A stretch of 64,000 nucleotides of DNA from Chaetoceros tenuissimus (GCA_021927905.1 BLLK01000069.1:1860001-1924000), one strand, 5' to 3'. Numbered from the stretch's first letter, positions 20,232-31,263 are shown. Notes: generated by a model from the letters alone, not told the origin. Numbers and translations: made by a program.

Positions 20232-22885
20232 ATGTCTTCGGGATGCGCAGCATCGGTGCTGGCAAATGCACTTACCTTTATCACAATGTCGCTTGGATCA
20301 ATTTGTACTCTATTGCCAACAAATGTGATTGATTATTTGTCAAACAATAAGGATCACCAAAGTACCGATGATGCCATTGCGAATACCCTTTGCAAATTAC
20401 TCGGTGCTCTCCTGGTAGCTTACTCGAGTGCTTTCCTATTGCATTCCATAAAAGCAAGACTAGTATCACAAGCAATTTTGGGACTTTCTATTCTTTTGAT
20501 TGGATTATTGGATAGTGATTCTATCGAACTTTATACGATCGTATTTGTTGGCATTGGTTCTGTGGTGGTATTGATTGCGTGTATTGGTTTGATGTGCATT
20601 TTCTATCCAATGAGCAGTAATATTCAGGAGCAGGAGGAAGATTCCAGGCCTGAAAATACAGTCCCACTTTTGGAACATGATTCTTTAGTAACTGATGAAG
20701 CCGATCGGACTGACGAAGTGGAAGAAGGGATTCATCCCGATGAAAGTCGAATCACAGGAACCAAGAGATTGTTGAAACTAGCTGGTCCACATACTTTCTA
20801 TCTTTATGCTGGATGTATTGTTCTTCTCATCAGATTGCCGTTTTCCTTGAGTATTCCACATTTTGTAAGTGAGACCTTGGGCGCGTTAGCTCGGACAGAC
20901 TATGGTGAAGCAAAGACAAGTATCTTCTTACTCTTTGCACTGGGAACTGTCGATGCTGCATTGGATTTTTGGTGCGTATTTTTGTTTGGAAAATGTAATT
21001 TGGGTATAACACGAGGAGTGAGGATTGATACCTTTGCTGCAATTTTGAAGCAGGAAATTGGATTCCACGATATGACAGGAAGTGGTGATTTAGCTTCTCG
21101 ATTGAATTCAGACGCAGGTGAGCAACAGATTTATGTATGGTTATGATTAGATTTCTAGTTGCAGTATGTTTCTAATTCATATTCTTTGAAGGCGAAATGG
21201 GATACGACTTGACATGGTTTTTCAGATTCTCCATCGAGTCAGTTGTACGCATTGTCTCTATTGTTACTTACATGATGTGGAGAAGTCCAAGTCTTGGTGC
21301 ATGTGCAGTATCAGTTGTTCCCATTGTTGCAGTCATCAACAAGGTAAGCATATCATTATTTTGAATAGGGACCACCCTTAACCTATGTGATGCAATACCA
21401 TGCTAACAGTGTTCTCAAAGCGTTATGGAGATTGGTTGAATAAGAATGCAAAGGAAGTACAGAATGCACTTGCACAGGCAAATAGTGTTGCACAAGAGGC
21501 CTTCTCATGTATTAGAACAGTGATCGCATTTGCATCTGAAGATGAGGAGAATAAAAAGTATCAGGAAAAGATCAATCATCACTATGATCTCAATGTGGAA
21601 CAATTATATAAACAAGGCCTATACTACATGATTATCAGCACATTTTTAATCAACACGGTGGTGCAAGCACTTCTTCTTTATGTTGGGATGTATTTGATCC
21701 GCAACGACCGACTGTCTCCGGAGGTATTGCTTGCATTCATGCTTTATCAGTCAAAGCTGCAAAATGAAGTGATGAATTTATTCAATTCCTACACTTCATT
21801 AATCAAAAGTTCCGGTGCAGGTATGTAAAGTCGTTCACTTATTTTATTTGTTCATAAATTTTGTAGGAGCTCATGCGAAAACCTTTTTGGGTGCAGGTGA
21901 TAAAGTGTTTGAGATTCTTGATCGTCAAATTCCTGAACCAGGAACAGGAAACGAAAATGTAAATTGTGGAGATAACATTGGTATCTCACAAGTAGATATC
22001 ACTTTTCAAAATGTGTCTTTCACCTATCCATCTAGACCTAATCAACAAATTTTGAAAAGATTGGATTTGAAGATACCTGCAGGTAAGTACCTTTATGATT
22101 CAAATTCATTAGATGAATAAAACTCTGATACAAATCTTTTCTAAATATTTAGGGAAAACTGTGGCTATTGTCGGGAAAAGTGGGTCAGGAAAGTCTACGA
22201 TTGTTGGTTTATTGCAAAGATTTTATGATCCAAATACAGGATCGATATTTATTAACGAAAAGCGCCTGAAGGAAATCGATTTAAAGTCTCATAGAAAGCG
22301 GATTGGAGTTGTTACTCAGGATCCTGTCCTTTTCACTGGCACAATCAAGGAGAATATTATGTATGGGTCTGAAAATATCAGCGAAGAAGACATCGTAAAT
22401 GCTTCGAAACTATCAAATGCGCACAACTTCATCACCGAGTTCCCTGATGGATACAATACGCAAGTTGGGGAGAGAGGTTGCAAACTAAGCTGTGGGCAAC
22501 GTCAGAGAATTTCGATAGCTAGGGCAGTGATTTCAAAACCGACGCTTCTTCTACTGGGTATGTATCTAGAGATTAACACTGTATGACATCTGTTCTACAC
22601 TTTCTAACATCATTTCTACTTGCAGATGAAGCCACAAGTGCACTTGACAATGAAAGTGAAAGCCTCGTACAGGAAGCTCTTGACAAATTACTCAATTCTG
22701 ATAATCAAATGACTACTATTGTGATTGCTCACAGACTACAAACAGTCCGCAATGCGGACAAAATTGTGGTTTTAGACAAGGGTACAATCGCAGAAGAAGG
22801 TTCACATGACGAGCTCCAGAAACTTGGGGGTTTATACAGTGATATGGTACAAAAGGCTAACAACGGATCGTTTTCAGAAGACTAA
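20232..22885 (+). CDS. ABCB-type (TAP/TAPL-like) ABC half-transporter, 6 exons
   Basis: Membrane exporter of peptides, lipids or small molecules; a half-transporter that must dimerise. Exons are 20232-21117, 21192-21343, 21421-21820, 21867-22082, 22153-22557 and 22626-22885; summed they give 772 aa in one frame. Four N-terminal hydrophobic helices (residues about 10-130) form a TMD0-like extension as in TAP/TAPL. An acidic linker and the six-helix core follow ([37 protein letters not shown] is the coupling region). NBD motifs: Walker [10 protein letters not shown]-loop [16 protein letters not shown], signature [15 protein letters not shown], Walker [14 protein letters not shown]-loop IVIAHRL. 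The signature reads LSCGQ instead of LSGGQ; the codons at 22488-22502 are unambiguous. This may weaken one ATP site. The MULE-like element ends 131 bp upstream of the ATG, so it may alter expression. Confidence 0.9.
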
Positions 22886-22934
22886 TCATGATAAATATAC
22901 GCTAAAAGTATACAACTAAGTTATGATACAATAA

Positions 22935-25760
22935 TTATTCATTTTCTTCAATCACCTGCACCTGTTGGTTATCAATGTAGATCCCAACGATGTCTAGTTT
23001 TTCCTTGGCCCAAGAGTCAAATAGTTGTCTTGGCGGGACGAGATTGACACAATCATGTGCCCAGAGAGCATTCGCAATAGTTTGCGAAGTTGCTTTGTCA
23101 AGTGATCCCATCAGGACACTATTCATACAATCGAATGTTTTCTTATCACGAATATGCATTTTTCCCAAGGCATATAATACATTTGCTGCTTCCTGGGGAG
23201 TGGTGGTTTCCAATATCCATGGTTCACAAATTTCCTGAGTGAAACAAGAAATTATTGCTTCATTTTCGAAATCTGTTTTACTCAAAGCCCAGATTATGTT
23301 TGCAAGTTCTTGCGAATTGAACATTTCATTTTGAGCCATGAAAAGAGCCTTGGAAATAAGCGGGGAAAACTTGTCGTCGGAGATACAAATTTGCATCCTT
23401 CCCATACTCCAAATTGTTTGGCTAATATCCTTGGTAGACATTTTATCGCATTCAGTAGCAAGGTAAGACGCGAATATCTCAGCTCGAGAAACATAAGGAG
23501 CCTCTGTTACTTCTCCAGTTAGAGTCAGTTCACGAAGTGGATCCTCGTAAGCATGCATTTTTCCGCAAGCCCAGGTCGCTTCTGATATTTGCTGAATAGT
23601 CGCCCTTTCAAGCATGAATGGAACTGCAAGAACCTCACTCAAATGATCAAAGATTCCCATATCAAGGCTATAGCTAGATTTTGCCATTGCCCACATAGCA
23701 GAAGATGAATCCACTGGAGTGAGTTGCGCAGAAAGCAAGATTCCTCCGAGACCCTGAAACATTTCATACAAAATCTCTTTCATTTCAAGATCCATACGAT
23801 TTCCCTCCACAAGTTTGGTAAATGACCATAAATATCTGCTTGTAGAGCTTGGAGTAAGCGTAGACAAGATGTCCTCTTTTCGCATTCTTATCGAAAGCAG
23901 TTTAATGAGTGACTTATCATACTGGTTCGCAATAGCAAAGCACCACATGACGTTACTACATTCGAACTCATTCAGCGATTCCAAGTAGCCTTCATCGTGT
24001 AACAAGTTTGAAATTGTCTCGAAAAAATAAGGATGGCTTTTATTATGATCTGGCGAAAGCATTGTCATAGATCTCATGATTATTGTCAGACTCTTTCCAT
24101 CACACATTTTACCTCCATTTGATTCCAATTCCTCAATAAAATGAGTGACAATTAGAGATAATCTCTCCTCATCAAAATTGACACGAAGTCGTTGAAAAGA
24201 TCTCAAAATACGAGCAAGTATAGCCGGCTGGAGATGCCTTCCCTTTAAAAGATGATCCGAAATGTGCTCACTGATTGCTTCAAAGATAGCATGATTTGAG
24301 TCGAATTCAAAGAATACAAAAGACTCCAGTATATCAGCAATTTGGTTCATCCCGAGGGAATGTAATTTCAATACATCAGGTCTATTCTTGTTTTTTGGTT
24401 GTAGCAATTCCCCAGATAAAGTAAATACCATAATGGCAGAATCTTCTCTTGCTGCAGCAACATCCTCATCTGTAAATAAATTTTGGGTTGAGTGAATCTC
24501 TGTCTCTGCAATCATATCAATCTGCTTCATAAGTTGACCAATAGACCAAATAGCTTTTGAGATATCTCCTGAATCAAGCTCATGACGAATATTTGCTTTT
24601 CGAAGCCTTCGACTGAAACTTTTCATTATGCCAAGGTGTGGTCTTTCCAAGGAAGCAAATGTCCATAGCCCAAGCGAAAGTTGTCTTGAGTTCAATTTTC
24701 CCGTCGCATCGCCTTGTTTTAAGCGGTCGCCTATAGTAGCGAGTAGTTCACTTTCATCTTTCATTCCAAATGTTGCCAAAGAGGAAAGGGCTTCTGAAAG
24801 TAAAGTAGGATTAAGTCGTTTGACAAACGCAACCACCCCTTGATTGTTCTGTTTGATATTCAGGCATGTCTTTTGAATCAATGGCTTCAAAGTAGCCTCA
24901 TCATTATATCTACCTTTCTTTTTTTGCAACAACTTTACTTTTGCAAGGGAATGCATAAAATTCGCATTTGAAACATGAGTCATGCCGATGTCAACTATGT
25001 CATCAGATGCACTACTTGATCCAACCAACTGGTTCATACTCATCACTAAGTTATTAAATGAGTAAAATTCGTCATTTTGAAATTGCCTCATCTTGATTTG
25101 TTCAGATTCTGCATGGACTACTTCACGTGCGACGATTTGTAGCAAGGAAGGAATCAATTTTTTAGCAATTTGTACATCTTGATCTGATCCTATTCTACCA
25201 TTCAAGTCTGGCCTCAGATCTATAACACGCCTTAATGCTGCCGCTGCAATATTTGGACCGATTATTTGCAAATCTTTAATGACTGTCTTGGAGGTTTTAT
25301 CTACTACAGATGGTCCAACGGATTTGTGTATTATATCTCTAGCAGTATTTACAAACTGAAATAGGACTTTGTAGACATCTGTGACAGTTCGACTTGACCA
25401 GATCGCATTATATATATTTGAATTAAATGATTGAAAAACTTCTCTCTCTATAGATGCTTGACCATTGCTGTGTAAAGGTCCATAACTCAAGTTTGTTAAT
25501 TTTTCCAGTTGTTCATTCAAGTCAAATTGAATCTCGTTCCTAGTTTTCTTTTGTTTCTTCCTATATTTTCTAGGTTCATTTTGACTTGCTGGATTTTCAG
25601 CTTTATTCAATAGGGTTTGATATCTTGAATTAATTAAAGGCGTCGGTTGTATTGGGGGAGAGAATGCTCTCATAGCTGCCGGCATTAGCAGTACTAGAGT
25701 GCAGATCAGAATTTGACCTGGTTGCCGTATTCTTTTACTTTTTCCATAATGTTCCAGCAT
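22935..25760 (-). CDS. Plastid-type helical-repeat protein (OPR/RAP-like, organellar RNA metabolism)
   Basis: Single exon, 941 aa from ATG 25760. The start at 25769 would be GTG, so 25760 is preferred. The N-terminal hydrophobic stretch ends PAAMRAFSPPIQ, a plastid-import motif. The body is a chain of about 38-residue helical repeats with a conserved Ala-Asn/Ser-x-x-Trp-Ala pattern: LSLGLWTFASLERP, ISKAIWSIGQL, CSNVMWCFAIANQ, SSAMWAMAKSS, ISEATWACGKM, ISQTIWSMGRM, LANIIWALSKT, AANVLYALGKM, IANALWAHDC. Such repeats occur in OPR, RAP-domain and related proteins that bind specific organellar RNAs and control splicing, stability or translation. A C-terminal RAP endonuclease-like domain is not evident. 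Target RNA unknown. Confidence 0.75.
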   Translation of the reverse strand: MLEHYGKSKRIRQPGQILICTLVLLMPAAMRAFSPPIQPTPLINSRYQTLLNKAENPASQNEPRKYRKKQKKTRNEIQFDLNEQLEKLTNLSYGPLHSNGQASIEREVFQSFNSNIYNAIWSSRTVTDVYKVLFQFVNTARDIIHKSVGPSVVDKTSKTVIKDLQIIGPNIAAAALRRVIDLRPDLNGRIGSDQDVQIAKKLIPSLLQIVAREVVHAESEQIKMRQFQNDEFYSFNNLVMSMNQLVGSSSASDDIVDIGMTHVSNANFMHSLAKVKLLQKKKGRYNDEATLKPLIQKTCLNIKQNNQGVVAFVKRLNPTLLSEALSSLATFGMKDESELLATIGDRLKQGDATGKLNSRQLSLGLWTFASLERPHLGIMKSFSRRLRKANIRHELDSGDISKAIWSIGQLMKQIDMIAETEIHSTQNLFTDEDVAAAREDSAIMVFTLSGELLQPKNKNRPDVLKLHSLGMNQIADILESFVFFEFDSNHAIFEAISEHISDHLLKGRHLQPAILARILRSFQRLRVNFDEERLSLIVTHFIEELESNGGKMCDGKSLTIIMRSMTMLSPDHNKSHPYFFETISNLLHDEGYLESLNEFECSNVMWCFAIANQYDKSLIKLLSIRMRKEDILSTLTPSSTSRYLWSFTKLVEGNRMDLEMKEILYEMFQGLGGILLSAQLTPVDSSSAMWAMAKSSYSLDMGIFDHLSEVLAVPFMLERATIQQISEATWACGKMHAYEDPLRELTLTGEVTEAPYVSRAEIFASYLATECDKMSTKDISQTIWSMGRMQICISDDKFSPLISKALFMAQNEMFNSQELANIIWALSKTDFENEAIISCFTQEICEPWILETTTPQEAANVLYALGKMHIRDKKTFDCMNSVLMGSLDKATSQTIANALWAHDCVNLVPPRQLFDSWAKEKLDIVGIYIDNQQVQVIEENE

Positions 25761-26243
25761 CTTTCGCACTCTTCTCTTTCAATTATGCAAATATTGGGAA
25801 GGTGCAAGTCTCCTATTTCAATTTGGAGAGACTATGCTTGCTTTTGGATGGTATTTATCTAATAGAATTGTTTTAAATTCTTTTGCATTATTGATTGTTG
25901 ATGACGATGTGAAAATGATGTGTGGACACTTTCACTGTTCGGTTTCAAACAATGAGTGGCTGGCTGTGATGCGGAAAAATGCGCGGGAAAATTACCCGTT
26001 TTGTGCTGAAGACTAAATCTAACCCCTTTTACAACCCCCTTAAGAACTGGTCAAAAGGCGGCTGCATTGTACGTAGTATCTTATGCATCATCACTGTATC
26101 GTTTAGTAGTTGCATCTCGATCATCAATCGTCTTCAAATTACGAGTTAGTACGGCAGCCTTTACCATAAGATACTCATATATCTAACGTATTTCACTTTA
26201 GAAGGAAGATAGATTTTTCCAGGCACGAGCTAGTTGATTAGCA
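25761..26243. other. Intergenic, no convincing gene
   Basis: Promoter side of the repeat-protein gene. A 60-codon ORF at 25834-26016 lacks recognisable features. Nothing else seen. Confidence 0.4.
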
Positions 26244-26552
26244 ATGGAGATAGTCACAAAACTTCCTGCACCTGCAAAAAATGCGTTACTTCCTTTCATC
26301 GCAAAAATTGTCATAGTTTGTATTTTAGTCTTTATTAATATCGAGTTCAAGGCTCTAGATGAAATATGTCGACACGAAGAATACGATGCAAAGAAATGCA
26401 AGCTTATTGACTTGGAAAGATTCCTAGAAGTTCTTGCTCGATTTTGCAACTATATTATACCACATTTGGTTTCATCTGGACTTTTGTTCTATCTCGGCAT
26501 TTGCTGTGGTTACATAGGTTTTGTGCAACTTGGTTGGATCAAACCAAAATGA
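26244..26552 (+). CDS. Possible small two-span membrane protein (102 aa)
   Basis: Not recognised. The ORF has two hydrophobic segments, FIAKIVIVCILVFINIEF (about 18-35) and HLVSSGLLFYLGICCGYIGF (about 74-93), separated by a charged, Cys-containing loop (ICRHEEYDAKKCKLIDLERF). This order is plausible for a small membrane protein and unlike random AT-rich translation. No homologous context helps. Could be a pseudogene or spurious. Confidence 0.4.
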   Translation: MEIVTKLPAPAKNALLPFIAKIVIVCILVFINIEFKALDEICRHEEYDAKKCKLIDLERFLEVLARFCNYIIPHLVSSGLLFYLGICCGYIGFVQLGWIKPK

Positions 26553-27154
26553 ATGGAAGATATTTGATATTGAATATTCAATATGAACACTTTCTCGGCT
26601 CGGAAAAGTGGAGTAGACTTTTCACATTTTTGGCACACGACTTTACGCTAAGAAAACTATTTTTGACAATCAAGGTTTGTTCGGAACAAATCTTTGCACT
26701 CTCGAGAGAATTTTAGAAGATGAACTTGTCAGTTACTTATCAGGTTGATGAATATATCATGGAAAAAAGAATTGTCCTCTGTTTTTATGATACATTTGCT
26801 AATGCTACGTACTAAAAATGATAGAGGGAGCACATTAGGCATTCGTGATGGCCTATGCAACTATTGTTATGAAAAAAGATATCGCACGAATATTAGTAAA
26901 AATCCGTATTATTCAAATGAAGAATAGTATGAAGAGGAAGAATCAAATTGATGAGACTGCAGAAAAATAGAATTGTGAGGGTACCAATGGTCGTTATTTG
27001 ATGGTTATTTAACCGTCACAACTAGGGCGTTTGAAGTAGAGGAAAACTTCCAACTCACCAACTCAACTCCAACACTCCAACACCCATCATCATGAAATCT
27101 ATCTATTCTTTCCTTTTACACAAGTGTATGATTCATTCTCAGTAATAGAAAGAC
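26553..27154. other. Intergenic, AT-rich
   Basis: Small ORFs here (26444-26716, 26745-26927) show no signal, domain or repeat and are not accepted. Contains the promoter and leader of MenB, including a short upstream ORF beginning ATG 27091. Confidence 0.4.
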
Positions 27155-28126
27155 ATGAGTTCCACAAAAGAGTCAAAGAAAAACTTTGCCTCGATGGAGG
27201 CAGCGAGGAATCCATCAAAAACGGCTCCTCCAACAAAAACACGTGATGGGTTTCATCTCATTCCAAATCATCCCATTACCTATGATATTGATCTCACTCA
27301 AAAACAAGGTTTCAAAGATATAACATTAAGGATATCCACCTCAGATAGATGTGCTAGAATTGCATTTAATAGACCAAATGTGCTTCATGCTTTCCGCCCA
27401 AATACAATCAATGAATTTCGCAAAGCACTGGAGATAGCAACAGATGATGTGCTAGTATCTGTCATTCTCTTTGCATCTGAGTTGGTTGAAGATAGAACAC
27501 CATCGTTTTGTGCAGGTGGTGATCAAGTAGTGAGAAGTTCTGGGGGAGGATATGATGATGGTACTGAAGATGTTCCACGATTACGTGTATTAGATCTCCA
27601 GGTTCAAATGCGAAGATGTCCGAAGCCAATCATTGCTGTTGTCAGAGGCTACGCTATTGGTGGGGGACATATTTTGCATATGATGTGTGATCTCACCATT
27701 GCTGGAGACGATGCCGTTTTCGGGCAGACTGGACCAAGAATGGGATCATTTGACGCCGGTTATGGAAGTGTCCACATGGCTAGACTTGTTGGGCAGAAAA
27801 AGGCGAGAGAAATGTGGTTCACCTGTAATTTCTATAATGCAGATGACGCTGTGAAAATGGGGTTGATTAATGCAGCATATCCAAAAGAAGAGCTAGAAGG
27901 TGAAGTTGCAAGATGGGTTCGAAGAATTTCGTACAACAGTCCAACTGCGATTGCTTGTACTAAAGCAGCCTTGAACGCTGATGAAGACGGACAAGCTGGA
28001 ATTGCATTGATGGGTGGTCATTTGACAAGGCTATTTTACATGAGTGAAGAAGGTAGAGAAGGAAGACAAAGTTATCTCGAGAGAAGAGCACCAGAATTTC
28101 ACAAGCTACCATCAAGTAGACTATAA
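27155..28126 (+). CDS. menB: 1,4-dihydroxy-2-naphthoyl-CoA synthase (MenB), C-terminal PTS1
   Basis: Crotonase-family enzyme that closes the second ring of naphthoquinone in phylloquinone/menaquinone synthesis (o-succinylbenzoyl-CoA to DHNA-CoA). 323 aa, single exon. The MenB fingerprint runs through the protein: FNRPNVLHAFRPNTINEF, FCAGGDQ, VVRGYAIGGGHILHMMCDL, FGQTGPRMGSFDAGYGS and a KKAREMWFTCNFYNADDAV block. The Asp in SFDAGYG and the GGDQ loop are catalytic elements of MenB and separate it from enoyl-CoA hydratases. There is no signal peptide or AFAP motif. The C-terminus is PSSRL, so the last three residues SRL form a peroxisomal PTS1. Plants also carry out this step in peroxisomes (with a PTS2). 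The first 45 residues are Lys/Pro/Ser-rich and variable. Confidence 0.93.
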   Translation: MSSTKESKKNFASMEAARNPSKTAPPTKTRDGFHLIPNHPITYDIDLTQKQGFKDITLRISTSDRCARIAFNRPNVLHAFRPNTINEFRKALEIATDDVLVSVILFASELVEDRTPSFCAGGDQVVRSSGGGYDDGTEDVPRLRVLDLQVQMRRCPKPIIAVVRGYAIGGGHILHMMCDLTIAGDDAVFGQTGPRMGSFDAGYGSVHMARLVGQKKAREMWFTCNFYNADDAVKMGLINAAYPKEELEGEVARWVRRISYNSPTAIACTKAALNADEDGQAGIALMGGHLTRLFYMSEEGREGRQSYLERRAPEFHKLPSSRL

Positions 28127-28575
28127 TGATTTTAAGCTCTTGAAACGAATCGAATGTTGAATTTTTCTTGAGACCATCACTATTTTTACATACAAAGACT
28201 AATATCTTTGAATATGAAGAAATAAATGCAATGCAATAGAAAATGAAGTTATAATATATCTAGTATATTTGTATAGAAGATACTCTTGTCTGGTGAACAG
28301 AGTGTAACGTCATTGTGAAGAGTAAATACCAATAACCTATTTATTAAAAAATGACAAAATCCATAAATGTGTACGTACTTATTCATGTCAGAACTTCGTG
28401 ATGTCATTCATCTTTCAAATTCTCATCTTTATTTCTATTGGTCATCTTGCTTGTGTTCAAATTCTAAATTCTGTTCTATTTTTTCTGGTGAATACCTCTT
28501 TCACTAGACTACAATATTGTGTGTATTAGGATCAGAGTTTCCAGAATATAATAATTACTTTGAACCACTTTTATA
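28127..28575. other. Intergenic, AT-rich
   Basis: 3' flank of MenB and promoter region of the RNase T2 gene, both on plus. No ORF or repeat recognised. Confidence 0.4.
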
Positions 28576-29507
28576 ATGAGAATTTCAATGGGTTATGCAG
28601 TATGCCTTCTGGTTCAAGTTGTAGGCGCCAAGAAAAACTTGCGAGCTGTAGTAAACAATGATTTGGATGTCAGTAGTGTTGAATCCATTAAATCTCCTTC
28701 AAAAATTGAGAAAGCGAAAAGTTTTGACTTCTACGTTTTATCGATGAGTTATCAGCCAGAATTTTGCCATATGAAGAGAAAGTTTTCATATGCGGGTTGT
28801 GAAAAGCCTCAAGATTTCTGGAGAAAAAATTTAACTATCCATGGCATGTGGCCGGAAGACGAGGACGGATCATGGCCGAGCAACTGCTCGAATGAAAAGT
28901 TTAATCCACAGACTGTAAGTAATTCATCATATTTTGCAATTTCACAATCTTTCGTTCTTCTCTAATCTCCACATTTGTAGGTAGATGATCTAGGAGAAGA
29001 TAGGTTTTATCATTTTTGGCCAGATGTGAAGTTGAATCCAAAGCATTCTTTGGAATACACCTTTTATGAGCACGAATGGTGAGATTTCTTGAGTTTGTGT
29101 TGTATTTCTTCTTGGTCAGATCTTACTTATTGTCTAATAGGGAAAAGCACGGGACCTGTACGGGCTTATCTCAAGATGATTATTTTGATACTGCATTGCG
29201 TCATTTCTTGCCAACTCCAGAGGTAGTACATGAAAACTACGGATCGTCCATTCCTAAAGATACCTTGTTGTCTACATACAGGGATGAAAACTATGATGAA
29301 GTGGGTGATGTGGTATTAGTTTGTTCAGGCGGAAAGTATCTAAGTGAAGTAAGAATTTGTGTTGCCAAAAGTCGTGCAGACAATAGTGGGTCCAAAAGAA
29401 TCAAGTGTATTCATGAAGTTGAAGATGAGGGATCTTGTGGAGAAGTTGTACATATCGCAAAGTTCTATGTTGACGAAGAAGAAGTTGTTGAGTTGAAAGA
29501 GAAGTAA
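28576..29507 (+). CDS. Secreted RNase T2-family ribonuclease, 3 exons
   Basis: Acid endoribonuclease that cleaves RNA through 2',3'-cyclic phosphate in the secretory/vacuolar system or outside the cell. Exons are 28576-28914, 28981-29078 and 29141-29507; together 267 aa. A short N-terminal signal is present (MGYAVCLLVQVVGA). The fold starts FDFYVLSMSYQPEFC. Catalytic segment CAS I is NLTIHGMWP with its His; CAS II is assembled across the second intron as EHEW plus EKHGTCTG, holding the catalytic Glu and His. Conserved Cys pairs are present (FCHMKRKF..GC; CTG; KCIHEVEDEGSC). Intron 2 splits the Trp codon inside CAS II (EHE-W-EKHG), so correct splicing is required to form the active site. Confidence 0.9.
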
Positions 29508-29597
29508 GATCAGGTATCCTACATTTATTGAAAGACTGTAAAAATTCAAATTGACATGGTACACAAAGTAATAATTATAGCTAAAGTTGTTCATTGA

Positions 29598-30950
29598 TTA
29601 CTTGTCCTCCTTGTTGTCTTCGCCATCAGTATTTGCAGATGCATCTTCTGCTGGAGTTTCCTCCTCATTTTCATTTGCAACTTCTTCCTCAACCTCTTCC
29701 TCCATCTTCACCTTCATGTTTTCAGGTACACGACCCCATCCATACTGTTCTTTCTTCTCTTTTCTATTCAACCAAGCAGTCTTTACACCTCTATAAATCT
29801 TTTCGTTGACACACATCTCTGGACCCCATGGAGTTTGAGACACCTCCTCTACGGTCGCTAGACGAAGTTCTCCATCCTCTTCAACAAGAGTGTTATCCTT
29901 CATCTGGTGCTTCTGTAGCTTTGCACCTCGACGACTCTTCTTTCCAACTTTCTTTTGTTCCCTTACATTCACCGTTTGAGCCACAAACTTCCATCTAGGT
30001 CTTCTCTCTGCTTCTGTTGTAGTTCCCTCCTCATCTTCAATAACACCGTTATCAGGGAGTGCATATTCTAAGCTATCAGCATTTCGTTGGATAGCTTCCT
30101 TCACTTCCTTAAGTTCACTGTTGGCCTTTTCAATGAGCTTCAATGTATCTGAATTGGCCTTGGATGTGATGGTTGCATTGTTAACATCTTCAATATAGAT
30201 CTTTTCATCGATCAATAATTGAGCTTCTCCTTTTTCTCTCAAAATAGCCTTTTGAGTCAAATCGTCGACATCATACAAATCTTCTACTCTCACATAGTCA
30301 TTTGATTCACCTCCGATATCAGCAACAGCTGTAGGACTTTCAACATATTGATTTGGATTAACTTCACCATAAGCCATATAAGCGTTTGCAATATGTTCCT
30401 TGATTTTCGCATCTACATATTTGGCCATCTTGTCATCACAAAGTTTTCCATCTTTCGCAGCCTGTTCTTCATCATGACAATTTTGTACAACTGCAGCAAC
30501 ACGTTCTGGAGTCAGATTGAATTTCTCTGCAATTACTCTCATAACATATTCATGACTTGTAGTCTTGAATTCTTTTTCTTGTTCCATCATCAGGGTCAAG
30601 TATGCCTGATAGATGTCTTGTCTTTGATTTTCATCTAGCCAACTCAGCACAACCATAGCATCATGCATCGAGTCAAACTGTTCATCAAAGGACACCTTTG
30701 GTCTAGCTGCAAAATCCTCTGCTGAAATAATTTGAGCGTTATTTCTCCATTTTGGACGATAAAGTGGATTCTCTGGCTTTTTGTATATTTTAGAGAGAGG
30801 ATCTGATTCTCCTGGTTGTAGACGGACCTTCACAAATGGCTGAGGGTTTGGAGGCGTGTTTGAGTTTTGGCTCTTCTTCAGATCAATCTTTGAAGAAAAT
30901 TGACGCGTCAATCGCGAACCTTTAGGAATTTTTGCATATGTTTTTATCAT
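29598..30950 (-). CDS. Mitochondrial-type protein of unknown family (ribosome-associated candidate)
   Basis: Single exon, 450 aa. The N-terminus MIKTYAKIPKGSRLTRQFSS is basic, hydroxylated and free of acids, matching a mitochondrial presequence with an RQFSS cleavage site. A Pro-rich block (NPLYRPKWRNN) is followed by a helical domain (residues about 75-185) with a winged-helix-like piece: EYVMRVIAEKFNLTPERVAAVVQN, reminiscent of the neugrin/mitoribosome-regulator helix-turn-helix. A second conserved-looking block is RRPRWKFVAQTVNVREQKK near residue 318. The last 40 residues are strongly acidic. The layout fits a mitochondrial ribosomal or gene-expression factor; I cannot name it with confidence. 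Confidence 0.6.
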   Translation of the reverse strand: MIKTYAKIPKGSRLTRQFSSKIDLKKSQNSNTPPNPQPFVKVRLQPGESDPLSKIYKKPENPLYRPKWRNNAQIISAEDFAARPKVSFDEQFDSMHDAMVVLSWLDENQRQDIYQAYLTLMMEQEKEFKTTSHEYVMRVIAEKFNLTPERVAAVVQNCHDEEQAAKDGKLCDDKMAKYVDAKIKEHIANAYMAYGEVNPNQYVESPTAVADIGGESNDYVRVEDLYDVDDLTQKAILREKGEAQLLIDEKIYIEDVNNATITSKANSDTLKLIEKANSELKEVKEAIQRNADSLEYALPDNGVIEDEEGTTTEAERRPRWKFVAQTVNVREQKKVGKKSRRGAKLQKHQMKDNTLVEEDGELRLATVEEVSQTPWGPEMCVNEKIYRGVKTAWLNRKEKKEQYGWGRVPENMKVKMEEEVEEEVANENEEETPAEDASANTDGEDNKEDK

Positions 30951-31263
30951 TTCTACTTTGAATATATAAGTGCAGTGGAGGTAAATAGATAGGAGTTATG
31001 GTATTACTCAAACTCTCATCGAAGAAATTTGCGGCTGTGTTTATCGATAAACAACCCTATTGGACTAAGGAGTTTATCTTTTTAGTACTTTGATAAAAAT
31101 CTTCCCCCTTATAAATGGGGGACATTAAGAGATAAACGACGTCATTGGTGTTTTTGGTTTGTGCGATGTACCATATTTGTTGTTTATTCGACTAGTACAC
31201 ACTGTCAGATACACAACACACGATATCAAAAAACGCTAGTGTTATACAGCCGAAAATAAAAGG
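30951..31263. other. Divergent promoter region
   Basis: Between a minus-strand mitochondrial-type gene and the plus-strand polyprenol reductase gene. Holds both promoters; no motif stands out. Confidence 0.4.

Noticed and set aside
26444-26927. Two short plus-strand ORFs downstream of the small membrane-protein ORF
   Set aside because: No domain, signal or repeat, and one overlaps the better-supported 26244-26552 ORF in another frame.
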